Source: CAZJAH01 sp964544155
Lineage (GTDB): Bacteria > Bacteroidota > Ignavibacteria > Kapaibacteriales > UBA2268
DNA length: 64,000 bases
Reading direction: 5' to 3'
Assembly: GCA_964544155.1 (NCBI GenBank)
Contig: CAZJAH010000001.1
Location: 1 to 64,000, forward strand
Under the pieces are notes generated by a model. The model saw only the letters and a program-made list of their open reading frames with translations. It was not told the DNA's origin and did no database searches. The translations under genes and the position numbers were made by a program. This document shows, piece after piece, positions 41,480 through 48,993 of this stretch. Every line of letters begins with the position of its first letter. Position 1 is the first letter of the stretch.

Positions 41480-42057
41480 AATTCACCATCTTGATTATCT
41501 TTTAATATTATTGCCAGCTTTTTTACTGCCTGGTGGTAATTTGCTTTTAGTCCGCTTTCGCTAGTCCCTAAAAGCCCTGATATTTCTTTGTACGGTAAAT
41601 CATCAAAATATCTTAGGGCGAAAGTTTCGCGTTGTTTTTCGGGTAATTCAGAAAGCGCCTTCATGAACCTGGCATTAAAATCATCTTCCATTACACCGCT
41701 ATCGGCTGAAAATTGTCCGGCGAACATATCGGGATCGATTTCATCACGACCGGTAATGAATTTCTTAAGCTTTCTTTTTCTTAAGGAATTGATAGAAACG
41801 TTAACTGTAATACGGTAAAGCCAGGTTTTCAGAGAACTTCCCCGTTTAAATTTATGGAGGTTGTCCAACGCTTTGATAAAAGCTTCCTGCGCCGCGTCAT
41901 CGGCATCCTCATGGTTTTGCAGATAACGCAGCGCGGTACTATAAACAAAGTTCCTGAATTTCTGTACAAGATAAGAAGCCGCGCGTTCGCTGCGCGTTTC
42001 GGTGTAGTCCCTGATAAGGTCTTCTTCTCTTCTGTATATATCCAACACTCTTTCCAT
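41476..42057 (-). CDS. ECF RNA polymerase sigma factor (sigma-70 family)
   Basis: A 193-residue extracytoplasmic-function sigma factor. Region 2 (about 25-95) has FRNFVYSTALRYLQNHEDADDAAQEAFIKAL and WLYRITVNVSINSLRKRK. Region 4 (about 125-180) has LPEKQRETFALRYFDDLPYKEISGLLGTSESGLKANYHQAVKKL, the HTH that reads the -35 box. The frame is open four codons further as TTG, but ATG at 42057 is chosen for the GGAGAAAG Shine-Dalgarno. First gene of a three-gene operon with its anti-sigma and a periplasmic helical protein. Regulon unknown. Confidence 0.93.
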   Translation of the reverse strand: MERVLDIYRREEDLIRDYTETRSERAASYLVQKFRNFVYSTALRYLQNHEDADDAAQEAFIKALDNLHKFKRGSSLKTWLYRITVNVSINSLRKRKLKKFITGRDEIDPDMFAGQFSADSGVMEDDFNARFMKALSELPEKQRETFALRYFDDLPYKEISGLLGTSESGLKANYHQAVKKLAIILKDNQDGEL

Positions 42058-42132
42058 CTCTTTCTCCAATCTGAAATCTGTTACTTAGACAGGAAAAAGC
42101 TTGAAATGGTTTAAAGGACAGATTGTTATTAG

Positions 42133-42612
42133 TTAAATTGCTTTAGAAATATCAATTATCTCAAATTCATTAACTCCCGCGGGAACCCTGAATTCTGCTG
42201 TTTCACCGATTTTTTTACCCATAAGAGCTTTACCCAGGGGAGAAGTAACGGCAATTTTATTTTTTTCAAAATCAGCTTCTTCCGCGCTAACAAGAGTATA
42301 TTCCATTTCGTCGCCGGTTCTTTTATTTTTTACTTTTACTTTGGAAAGAATGTAAACCTTATCATCAGGAAAATCATTTGCTTTAATAATCTGGCTGCTG
42401 GCAAGCATATTGCTGAGCTTCTGGATTTTAAGTTCAAGCAGGCCCTGCTCGTCTTTAGCTGCATCGTAATCGGCATTTTCAGAAAGGTCGCCGTGCGAAC
42501 GCGCGTCAGCTATCTTTTGGGCTATTTCTTTCCTGCCTTTTGTTTTGAGTTCATGGAGCTCTTTCTCGATCTCCCGTACTCTTTCTTTTGTCATGTAAAT
42601 TGTTCCGGCCAT
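42133..42612 (-). CDS. greA: transcription elongation factor GreA
   Basis: A 159-residue Gre factor. The N-terminal coiled coil (about 5-75) with YMTKERVREIEKELHELKTKGR and ADARSHGDLSENADYDAAKDEQ carries the tip acidic residues that activate backtracked RNA polymerase. The C-terminal FKBP-like half has TSPLGKALMGKKIGETAEFRVP. It cleaves nascent RNA in backtracked complexes. Length matches the family. Single gene between the ECF operon and ribBA, on the same strand. Confidence 0.95.
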   Translation of the reverse strand: MAGTIYMTKERVREIEKELHELKTKGRKEIAQKIADARSHGDLSENADYDAAKDEQGLLELKIQKLSNMLASSQIIKANDFPDDKVYILSKVKVKNKRTGDEMEYTLVSAEEADFEKNKIAVTSPLGKALMGKKIGETAEFRVPAGVNEFEIIDISKAI

Positions 42613-42675
42613 TATAAAAATCTCCGAATTTGAAATTTGTTTTAAAAAAAAATATATAAATTGTCTTAAATAAAA

Positions 42676-42705
42676 AATAAAGCCATTTGCGTAAACGGCT
42701 TTATT
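42676..42705 (-). terminator. intrinsic terminator of ribBA
   Basis: Arms AATAAAGCC (42676-42684) and GGCTTTATT (42697-42705). On the minus strand the stem ends in a T-rich run (TTTATTTTTTA), 34 bp beyond the ribBA stop codon. Confidence 0.8.
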
Positions 42706-42738
42706 ATGTTATGATAAATTTAATAAAGTACTTAACAG

Positions 42739-43935
42739 TTAAATATTGTGAAGCAAATGCCCCATTTTATTCTTTTTTGTTTGCAGATAGCACCTGTTTA
42801 TATCATTCGGTTCAATTTCCAGTGGTACGAGCTCAGTAACTTCTATGCCATAGCTTTGAAGGCCTACACGTTTTTTGGGGTTATTCGTAATAAGCTTCAT
42901 TTTATTAACACCGATTGACATCAATATCTGCGCTCCGATGCCGTAATCCCTGGGATCGGCCTTAAAGCCGAGCATTTCGTTAGCTTCAACAGTATCATAG
43001 CCTTCATCCTGCAGGGCGTACGCCTTAACTTTATTAACAAGCCCTATATCGCGGCCTTCCTGGCGCATATACAGCAGTACTCCGCGGCCTTCGGCTTCAA
43101 TCATGTGCATTGCGGCGTGAAGCTGCGAACCGCAGTCGCACCTGAGCGAACCGAAAACATCACCGGTAAGGCATTCGGAGTGAACCCTGACCAGTACGGT
43201 TTCATCTTCTTCCCAATCGCCCTTGACCATAGCTACATGCTCTTTGCCGTCAATTGTGTTCTTGAATACTTTGAATTTAAAATTACCGTACTTTGTCGGC
43301 GTATTAGCTTCAGCCAGCTGCTCAACCTGAATCTCGTGTTTAAGCCTGTATGCAATAAGGTCTTTAACAGTGATTATCTTAAGCCCGTATTCTTTCGAAA
43401 ATTGCTTAAGCTCTTTAAGCCTGGCCATGCTGCCGTCCTCATTGATTATCTCGCAAAGCACGCCCGTAGGCTTAAGCCCTGCCAGCCTCATTAGGTCAAC
43501 TGTTGCTTCGGTGTGGCCGGCCCTTCTGAGTACGCCTTCTTTAACGGCTATTAGCGGGAAAATATGCCCCGGCCTGAGAAGGTCTCCAGGCTTTGTGTTC
43601 TTACTGGCCATAGCCCTGATCGTTGCCGCCCTGTCAAATGCTGATATGCCCGTACTTGTGCCGTGAGCGTAATCAACAGATACCGTGAATTTAGTATCGT
43701 GAAGAGCTGAATTATCTCTTACCATTACACCGAGGTCAAGTTCTCTTGCTCTATCCGGTGTAATTGAAACGCAGATCAGCCCTTTTGCTTTTGATGACAT
43801 GAAATTTACCGTTTCATGTGTGCATAATTCCGCGGAAGCAATCAGATCACCTTCGTTTTCTCTTTCCTCATCATCCATTACAATTATCATTTTACCGGAG
43901 ACAAGGTCTTTCAAAGCTTCTTCTATTGTGTTCAT
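42739..43935 (-). CDS. ribBA: bifunctional 3,4-dihydroxy-2-butanone-4-phosphate synthase/GTP cyclohydrolase II
   Basis: A 398-residue riboflavin pathway enzyme. The N-terminal RibB half (about 1-205) has DDEERENEGDLI, the Mg-binding site, and RPGHIFPLIA, GHTEATVDL. The C-terminal RibA half (about 206-398) has the zinc motif CLTGDVFGSLRCDCGSQ and the GTP-binding DYGIGAQIL...TNNPKKR. Both active sites look intact. It provides two of the precursors of the lumazine step. Single gene; no FMN riboswitch is visible upstream, where only about 50 bp separate it from a terminator. Confidence 0.96.
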   Translation of the reverse strand: MNTIEEALKDLVSGKMIIVMDDEERENEGDLIASAELCTHETVNFMSSKAKGLICVSITPDRARELDLGVMVRDNSALHDTKFTVSVDYAHGTSTGISAFDRAATIRAMASKNTKPGDLLRPGHIFPLIAVKEGVLRRAGHTEATVDLMRLAGLKPTGVLCEIINEDGSMARLKELKQFSKEYGLKIITVKDLIAYRLKHEIQVEQLAEANTPTKYGNFKFKVFKNTIDGKEHVAMVKGDWEEDETVLVRVHSECLTGDVFGSLRCDCGSQLHAAMHMIEAEGRGVLLYMRQEGRDIGLVNKVKAYALQDEGYDTVEANEMLGFKADPRDYGIGAQILMSIGVNKMKLITNNPKKRVGLQSYGIEVTELVPLEIEPNDINRCYLQTKKNKMGHLLHNI

Positions 43936-43993
43936 TTTTCAGCCTGTTTCTATTTAAAAAGCCGGGTATTTATTTGCATAAAAATACAAAAAT

Positions 43994-44028
43994 AAATCCT
44001 TCATCAGGGTGTGTTTGATGAAAGATTT
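43994..44028 (-). terminator. intrinsic terminator of tgt-yajC
   Basis: A 13-bp stem with one mismatch (AAATCCTTCATCA at 43994-44006, TGATGAAAGATTT at 44016-44028), followed on the minus strand by ATTTTTGTATTTTTA, 55 bp after the yajC stop codon. Confidence 0.75.
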
Positions 44029-44082
44029 AACAAAATTCAATAGGAATTTAATTCTGTATTAATTAAACTGCCGGCTGCAAAA

Positions 44083-44403
44083 TTAGTCGGTCGTTATCTT
44101 ATTGGCAATCGCCGCTTTTTCAAATTTAACCTGAACATTATCGGCTATTTGAACTGTGAGTGTTTTGTCACCGACATTAGTAACCAATCCGTGCATTCCG
44201 GCATTGGTAATAATTTTATCGCCTTTTTTGATAGATTGTATCATATTCTGGTGCTCTTTCTGCCTTTTCTGCTGGGGCCTTATAAGCATAAAATACATAA
44301 TAGCTATAACCAATCCGAACATAATAAGTGTCGGCATCATACTTCCTCCTCCGCCATCAGCGGGAGGCGCCATTGCAAGGAATCCATACATAAAGTCTGT
44401 CAT
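44083..44403 (-). CDS. yajC: preprotein translocase subunit YajC
   Basis: A 106-residue single-span membrane protein. The N-terminal helix (about 21-41) is followed by the YajC motif FMLIRPQQKRQKEHQNMIQSIKKGDKIITNAGMHG (about 40-74) and a beta-rich cytoplasmic domain. YajC associates with SecDF/YidC in Sec-dependent export. It follows tgt by 28 bp, the common tgt-yajC order; secD and secF are not adjacent here. Confidence 0.93.
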   Translation of the reverse strand: MTDFMYGFLAMAPPADGGGGSMMPTLIMFGLVIAIMYFMLIRPQQKRQKEHQNMIQSIKKGDKIITNAGMHGLVTNVGDKTLTVQIADNVQVKFEKAAIANKITTD

Positions 44404-44431
44404 TGTTTTTCTCTTTTATTTAATAATATTG

Positions 44432-45562
44432 TCAGGTTAAATACAAATTTATGAAATTTTTTTTCCACTGACGAAAACTTCCGTCAAGTATTTTTTCGCG
44501 GGCTGTACGCGCCAGCCATAGGTAAAACGATATATTATGCTCGGAAGCAAGCATCAGGCCAAGTATTTCATTGCTCATTATCAGGTGCCTCAGATAGCCC
44601 AGGCTGAAATTCTTACTGGCATAACTATTAATCTCGCTGTCGATTGGCTCATCCGATAGTTTATATGCAGCGTTCTTTATGTTGATCTTACCTCTTGTTG
44701 TAAATAGCTGGCCGTTGCGGGCATTACGCGTAGGCAGCACACAATCGAACATATCTATCCCCCGGTCTATACACTCTAATATATTGACGGGTGTTCCCAC
44801 TCCCATCAAATAGCGCGGCTTATTTTCGGGTAATTCTTCCGTGGAAGCCTGTGTCAAATCATACATCAATTCCTCGGGCTCACCTACTGACAGGCCGCCA
44901 ATGGCGTTGCCGTCGAAATCCATCTCGACCATTCTTTCCAGATACTCACGGCGGAGGTTTTCATACATTCCGCCCTGGCCTATCCCGAAAAGGAACTGCC
45001 TGTGCCCGTAAAGAGTTTCGGTTAATTCGAGCCTTGACTTAGCGCGGGCTGCCCATCTCAGGGATAGCTCCATGGAATTCCTCACATAGTCGTATTCTGC
45101 CGGATAGGGAACGCACTCATCTAAAACCATCATTATATCAGAACCCATATTGCGCTGAATATCAACGACAGCTTCAGGTGAAAAAAAGTGCATGGAACCG
45201 TCAATATGGGATTTAAATTCTGCGCCCTCTTCGCTGATCTTACGAAGCTCCTGCAGTGAAAATATCTGGTATCCGCCGCTATCTGTAAGAATAGCCCTGG
45301 GCCAGTTCATGAATTTATGAAGGCCGCCGAAATGGCTCATCACATCCATTCCAGGGCGCAGATACAAATGGTATGTATTTCCAAGAATAATTCCGGCATT
45401 GCGTTCCAGAAGAGTTTTATGTGATATTGCCTTTACAGTACCCACGGTACCGACGGGCATAAATACCGGAGTTTTGATAATTCCATGATCGGTGTGCAGT
45501 TCCCCGGCCCTGGCCTCGCCTCCATCGCTTGTATGTATAAGTTTAAAGAATTCCTGTGACAT
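44432..45562 (-). CDS. tgt: tRNA-guanine(34) transglycosylase, zinc-cysteine-less form
   Basis: A 376-residue enzyme that exchanges G34 for preQ1 in tRNAs for Asn, Asp, His and Tyr. Asp94 in LTDSGGYQ, GIGQGG at about 193-198 and the nucleophile Asp273 in MFDCVLPTRNARNG are present. The structural zinc site of most bacterial enzymes (CxCxxC...H) is not: the three cysteine positions read Ile311, Ser313 and Ser316, while the histidine in YLRHL (326) remains. The 376-residue size is the usual one for Bacteroidota, where I believe this loss occurs; that memory needs checking. First of the tgt-yajC pair. Confidence 0.93.
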   Translation of the reverse strand: MSQEFFKLIHTSDGGEARAGELHTDHGIIKTPVFMPVGTVGTVKAISHKTLLERNAGIILGNTYHLYLRPGMDVMSHFGGLHKFMNWPRAILTDSGGYQIFSLQELRKISEEGAEFKSHIDGSMHFFSPEAVVDIQRNMGSDIMMVLDECVPYPAEYDYVRNSMELSLRWAARAKSRLELTETLYGHRQFLFGIGQGGMYENLRREYLERMVEMDFDGNAIGGLSVGEPEELMYDLTQASTEELPENKPRYLMGVGTPVNILECIDRGIDMFDCVLPTRNARNGQLFTTRGKINIKNAAYKLSDEPIDSEINSYASKNFSLGYLRHLIMSNEILGLMLASEHNISFYLWLARTAREKILDGSFRQWKKNFINLYLT

Positions 45563-45703
45563 TTTGCCGATAAATTAAAAATTCAAAAATAAGAATATTT
45601 ATAGAAAATGAAGGATTGTCAGATAAATAAAAAGCTCTCTTCGGCACAATCGGCAATAACGCGATGATAATCTTCTCAAAAATTCCACATCCGCCATTCA
45701 CAA

Positions 45704-46924
45704 TTAATAAAATGTCACTTTAAGCATGGAAAAATCATCTTTGAGCTTCGATGATTTGTTTGCTTTTCTGACTTCAGAATAATAACCCTTTAATTCAGAT
45801 CCATCATTGCTGTGATTTTTTTCTAAATAATCCAGTACATCTTCGTGAGTCCAGCGCTTGTCATCTTCAATATCGAAAACGCCGTCAGAATAAAGGTAGA
45901 TGGAAGAATTTAAAGGCAGCATAGTATGTTCGGACCTGAAATCATAATGTTTTACGCTTCCAATGACGATATTTTTGCTGAATATTCTCAGGTTAGTACC
46001 GTTTTCGCTGTAAATAAGCATTGGAGGATGCCCTGCTCCGGCGTATGTGAGCTTTCTGGTATTAACATTAAATACCATATACCATATAGTGAAATAATGA
46101 TGATTGTGATCAGTCATCTGGAAAGCGTCATTTAGAGCGTCGAGCACTTCTTCGGGCTTTCTGAAGTCGGTTTGCGGCAGAGTCTGAAACCTCAGCATAT
46201 TAAACGCCGAAACAGACTGCAGAGCCGATCCTATGCCATGTCCGGAAATATCCAGAAGATAAACCGCGATGTGGTCACTGTCGATATAATTATATCCAAG
46301 CGCGTCGCCTCCTATTTTGCTGGAAGCTATGAAAAGATTGCTGGCTTTCATTCTGGTATCTTCATAAGGCTCAGGTATTAATGAATTTATGTAATTCCTT
46401 GCAATAGAAAGCTCAGAATTGAGCCTGTTGAGATACTCGGCTTTAAGCCGGTTTGATTCAATAAGCTTTTTATTGGTTTTTTTCAGGTCAGTTGCTGTTT
46501 TAACAAGCTGGTCACGGTGCTGCTTTAATTCCAGATGGTTCTTTACCCTTACTATAAGTTCTTCTTTGTTGAATGGCTTGGTAAGGTAATCAATCCCACC
46601 GCATCGGAAACCCTGTATAAGGTCTTCCTTTTCGCTTCTCGCAGTAAGGAATATCACGGGTATATCCTGTGTATCAGGATTTTCTTTAATTTTTTTGCAG
46701 ACTTCAAAGCCGTCCATTCCCGGCATCATAATGTCCAGCATGATCAGATCAGGCTTTACCTGATCGAGTATTGACAAGGCTGATTTACCGTTCAGGGCCA
46801 CGGATACGTCGAATTCCTGCTTATTCAGAAGTATGCCGAGCACCTGAAGGTTTTCGGCTACATCATCCACAATTAATATGAGTGGCTTTTTCTTTTTGTT
46901 AATGTCTTCTATCAGTGTTGTCAT
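45704..46924 (-). CDS. response regulator fused to a PP2C/SpoIIE-type phosphatase (RsbU-like)
   Basis: A 406-residue protein. The receiver (about 13-135) has Asp20-Asp21 and phospho-acceptor Asp64 in IMLDIMMPGMDG. A coiled linker (about 140-185) joins it to a SpoIIE/PP2C domain (about 190-406) with the metal-binding acidic residues in GGDALGY, LLDISGHGIG, YSDGVFD and DDFSM. Phosphorylation of the receiver would control dephosphorylation of a STAS antagonist, as in RsbU- and HsbR-type systems. It is the last gene of the nnrDE-vanZ operon. The STAS/HATPase pair at 51.2-52.0 kb is a candidate target, but the pairing is inference. Confidence 0.9.
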   Translation of the reverse strand: MTTLIEDINKKKKPLILIVDDVAENLQVLGILLNKQEFDVSVALNGKSALSILDQVKPDLIMLDIMMPGMDGFEVCKKIKENPDTQDIPVIFLTARSEKEDLIQGFRCGGIDYLTKPFNKEELIVRVKNHLELKQHRDQLVKTATDLKKTNKKLIESNRLKAEYLNRLNSELSIARNYINSLIPEPYEDTRMKASNLFIASSKIGGDALGYNYIDSDHIAVYLLDISGHGIGSALQSVSAFNMLRFQTLPQTDFRKPEEVLDALNDAFQMTDHNHHYFTIWYMVFNVNTRKLTYAGAGHPPMLIYSENGTNLRIFSKNIVIGSVKHYDFRSEHTMLPLNSSIYLYSDGVFDIEDDKRWTHEDVLDYLEKNHSNDGSELKGYYSEVRKANKSSKLKDDFSMLKVTFY

Positions 46925-46952
46925 ACTTTATAATATATAAAAAAAATCATGA

Positions 46953-47330
46953 CTATAGGATTTTATTAATATATTTTTTTATTATTGGATATAAAACTAT
47001 TGAAAAAGTACTACCGAGAGTATCCGCCAGCCAGTCAAAAAAATCGGCATCCCTTCCCGGTACAAAGGACTGATGCCATTCATCAATTAAACCGAATAGA
47101 ATTCCAAACAGTATTACTGCTGTCAGTATTTTCATTTTTTTTATTCCCGGGAAATTTGTCAGAATAAAAACCTGGAAAAGCGTTCCGAGAATAAAAAATC
47201 CGCTAAAGTGCATGACTTTATCCATCATTGGGAAAAAATCCGTTCGAACCGGCCCCTGGGGCTGGCTCGAAAGCCAGCTTACAGCTATAACAGCCATAAA
47301 AAATGGGAGTGAAAGCAAAAATTTCTTCAA
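46953..47330 (-). CDS. VanZ-family small membrane protein
   Basis: A 125-residue protein with four membrane helices (about 3-20, 35-55, 65-87 and 95-115). The YxFFDKVMHFxGFFILGTLF-like start and the GLIDEWHQSFVPGRDADFFDWLADTLGS motif identify VanZ/YoaI family membership. Family proteins confer low-level teicoplanin resistance in enterococci but are widespread with unknown role. The start is TTG overlapping the nnrDE stop as TTGA; a possible downstream ATG at codon 12 would remove the first helix, so the TTG is preferred. Confidence 0.8.
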   Translation of the reverse strand: MKKFLLSLPFFMAVIAVSWLSSQPQGPVRTDFFPMMDKVMHFSGFFILGTLFQVFILTNFPGIKKMKILTAVILFGILFGLIDEWHQSFVPGRDADFFDWLADTLGSTFSIVLYPIIKKYINKIL

Positions 47331-48847
47331 GGAAGCAGCTCTCTGATAAATTCCTGCAAATCAGTTGCTTTAAGCGATGTTTCGCCGTATTTTTTCGCTG
47401 CCATGTCGCCCGCCAGGCCATGTATATATGATGAAAGGGCAGCGATTTCAACCGGCAGCAGATGCTCCTGCGAAGCTGCTATGCCTGCCATCAATCCTGT
47501 AAGTATATCGCCGCTGCCGGCAGTTGCCATTCCCGGATTACCTGAAATAGTCCAATAGGTCTGATCGGCGTCAGTGATAACAGTGGGTATATATTTAAGC
47601 AGGATTGTACAGGCTAGCTTATCAGCCCATTCCACAGCAAGTTCGTGATGAGCTGCTTCAACTTCCTGCCTGTCTATGCCTGTTAATCCGGCAAATTCAC
47701 CAGTATGAGGAGTTATTATAACGTTGTCGCTTAATTTCTTATTTGAATCGACGGCCTTGACAGCGTCAGCGTCAATGATAATTCTTTTTTCAACCGGTAT
47801 ATTATATATAAGCTTTCTTACCAGTTCGACGGCATCAGGGTCAGAGCTCAGCCCCGGGCCTAGGGCAAGCACATTCGATTTCTCAACTTTTTCCATTATC
47901 ATATCGTAAGAATCCGGTGTAATGGCTCCATTATCATTCATTGATGTTTTGGCAGGGATAACTTCAGGCCATACGGAGCTATGAACGTTCGGAGTGAATA
48001 GATATACCAGTCCGGCGCCGCCAAGCAGAGCTGTATTGGATACCATAGCCGCCGCTCCCGGCATATTCAGCGAACCCGAAACAACCACTACCCTGCCGTA
48101 ATCGAACTTATTGGTTATCCTTTTTCTGGGCAGAATGAAGCCGTCGATATCATCAGGGCTTAGAATTTTAACAGAAGCCAGGTTTTCTGCGATATGCATG
48201 GGCGCACCCAGATATGCGGTAAATATCTCGCCGCAATTGTTTAATCCTCTACCACGGAGCATTCCGGTTTTAGGCGCGAACATGGTTATGGTGCAATGGG
48301 CTCGAAAGCAGTTAAGATCGGCAGCTCCTGTTTCTGAATTAAGGCCTGTGGGAGTATCTAGGGCTATCCTCAGGGATTGGGTTGAATTTGCTTTTTGCAT
48401 AATCGGCACAGCAAGGCCACGTAGGTTATCAGAACCTCCTACCCCGAGAATTGAGTCTATTATTATATCTTCGTTAAATTGGATATAATCAAGTTCTTTT
48501 TCTTCTTTAATATGAATAATTTCCATGCCGAGCATTTTTAGGCGTTCATAATTGGCGCGGGTTTCTTCGCTCATTTTTTCCACGCTTCCGTTCCATATAA
48601 CCCTGACATTAAAAAAATCATTCAGGTGGCGGGCAACAGCGAAACCGTCTCCCCCGTTATTGCCGCTGCCGCATAAGATAAGAACTGACGAAGCAGCCGG
48701 GTCATATTCCGGCAGTATGTCATCTATAAGAATATCACAGAATGAATGTGCTGCGTTTTCCATTAAAATTGCCGAACTGATCTTGTATTCGTTCATAGCC
48801 GCCGCATCGGCAGCTCTCATTTCTTCAGGTGTTAGAATATGCTGCAT
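47327..48847 (-). CDS. nnrDE: bifunctional NAD(P)HX epimerase/ADP-dependent NAD(P)HX dehydratase
   Basis: A 506-residue metabolite-repair enzyme. The N-terminal YjeF-type epimerase (about 1-215) has LCGSGNNGGDGFAVARHL and the catalytic Asp region IIDSILGVGGSDNLRG. The C-terminal ribokinase-fold dehydratase (about 225-506) has the ATP/ADP-binding GNPGMATAGSGDILTGLMAGI and VVVSGSLNMPGAA. It repairs hydrated NADH/NADPH. First gene of the operon with vanZ and the response-regulator phosphatase; divergent from the partner-switching module with 146 bp between starts. Both halves intact. Confidence 0.94.
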   Translation of the reverse strand: MQHILTPEEMRAADAAAMNEYKISSAILMENAAHSFCDILIDDILPEYDPAASSVLILCGSGNNGGDGFAVARHLNDFFNVRVIWNGSVEKMSEETRANYERLKMLGMEIIHIKEEKELDYIQFNEDIIIDSILGVGGSDNLRGLAVPIMQKANSTQSLRIALDTPTGLNSETGAADLNCFRAHCTITMFAPKTGMLRGRGLNNCGEIFTAYLGAPMHIAENLASVKILSPDDIDGFILPRKRITNKFDYGRVVVVSGSLNMPGAAAMVSNTALLGGAGLVYLFTPNVHSSVWPEVIPAKTSMNDNGAITPDSYDMIMEKVEKSNVLALGPGLSSDPDAVELVRKLIYNIPVEKRIIIDADAVKAVDSNKKLSDNVIITPHTGEFAGLTGIDRQEVEAAHHELAVEWADKLACTILLKYIPTVITDADQTYWTISGNPGMATAGSGDILTGLMAGIAASQEHLLPVEIAALSSYIHGLAGDMAAKKYGETSLKATDLQEFIRELLP

Positions 48848-48993
48848 AGTTTTCCAGTTTTAGTAATTCTCAAAAATACAATATGCCAAAATGAACTTCC
48901 TTTCACAAATATTTTGATTATTTAATTAAAAATACAATAAAAAGCGAAAATCAAGGGAACTTATTTAGGTAAAAATCCGTATTATTCTAATCA

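Noticed and set aside
43936..43993. FMN riboswitch upstream of ribBA
   Set aside because: Only about 50 bp of A+T-rich sequence lie between start and terminator, too short for the element, and no conserved motifs are seen.
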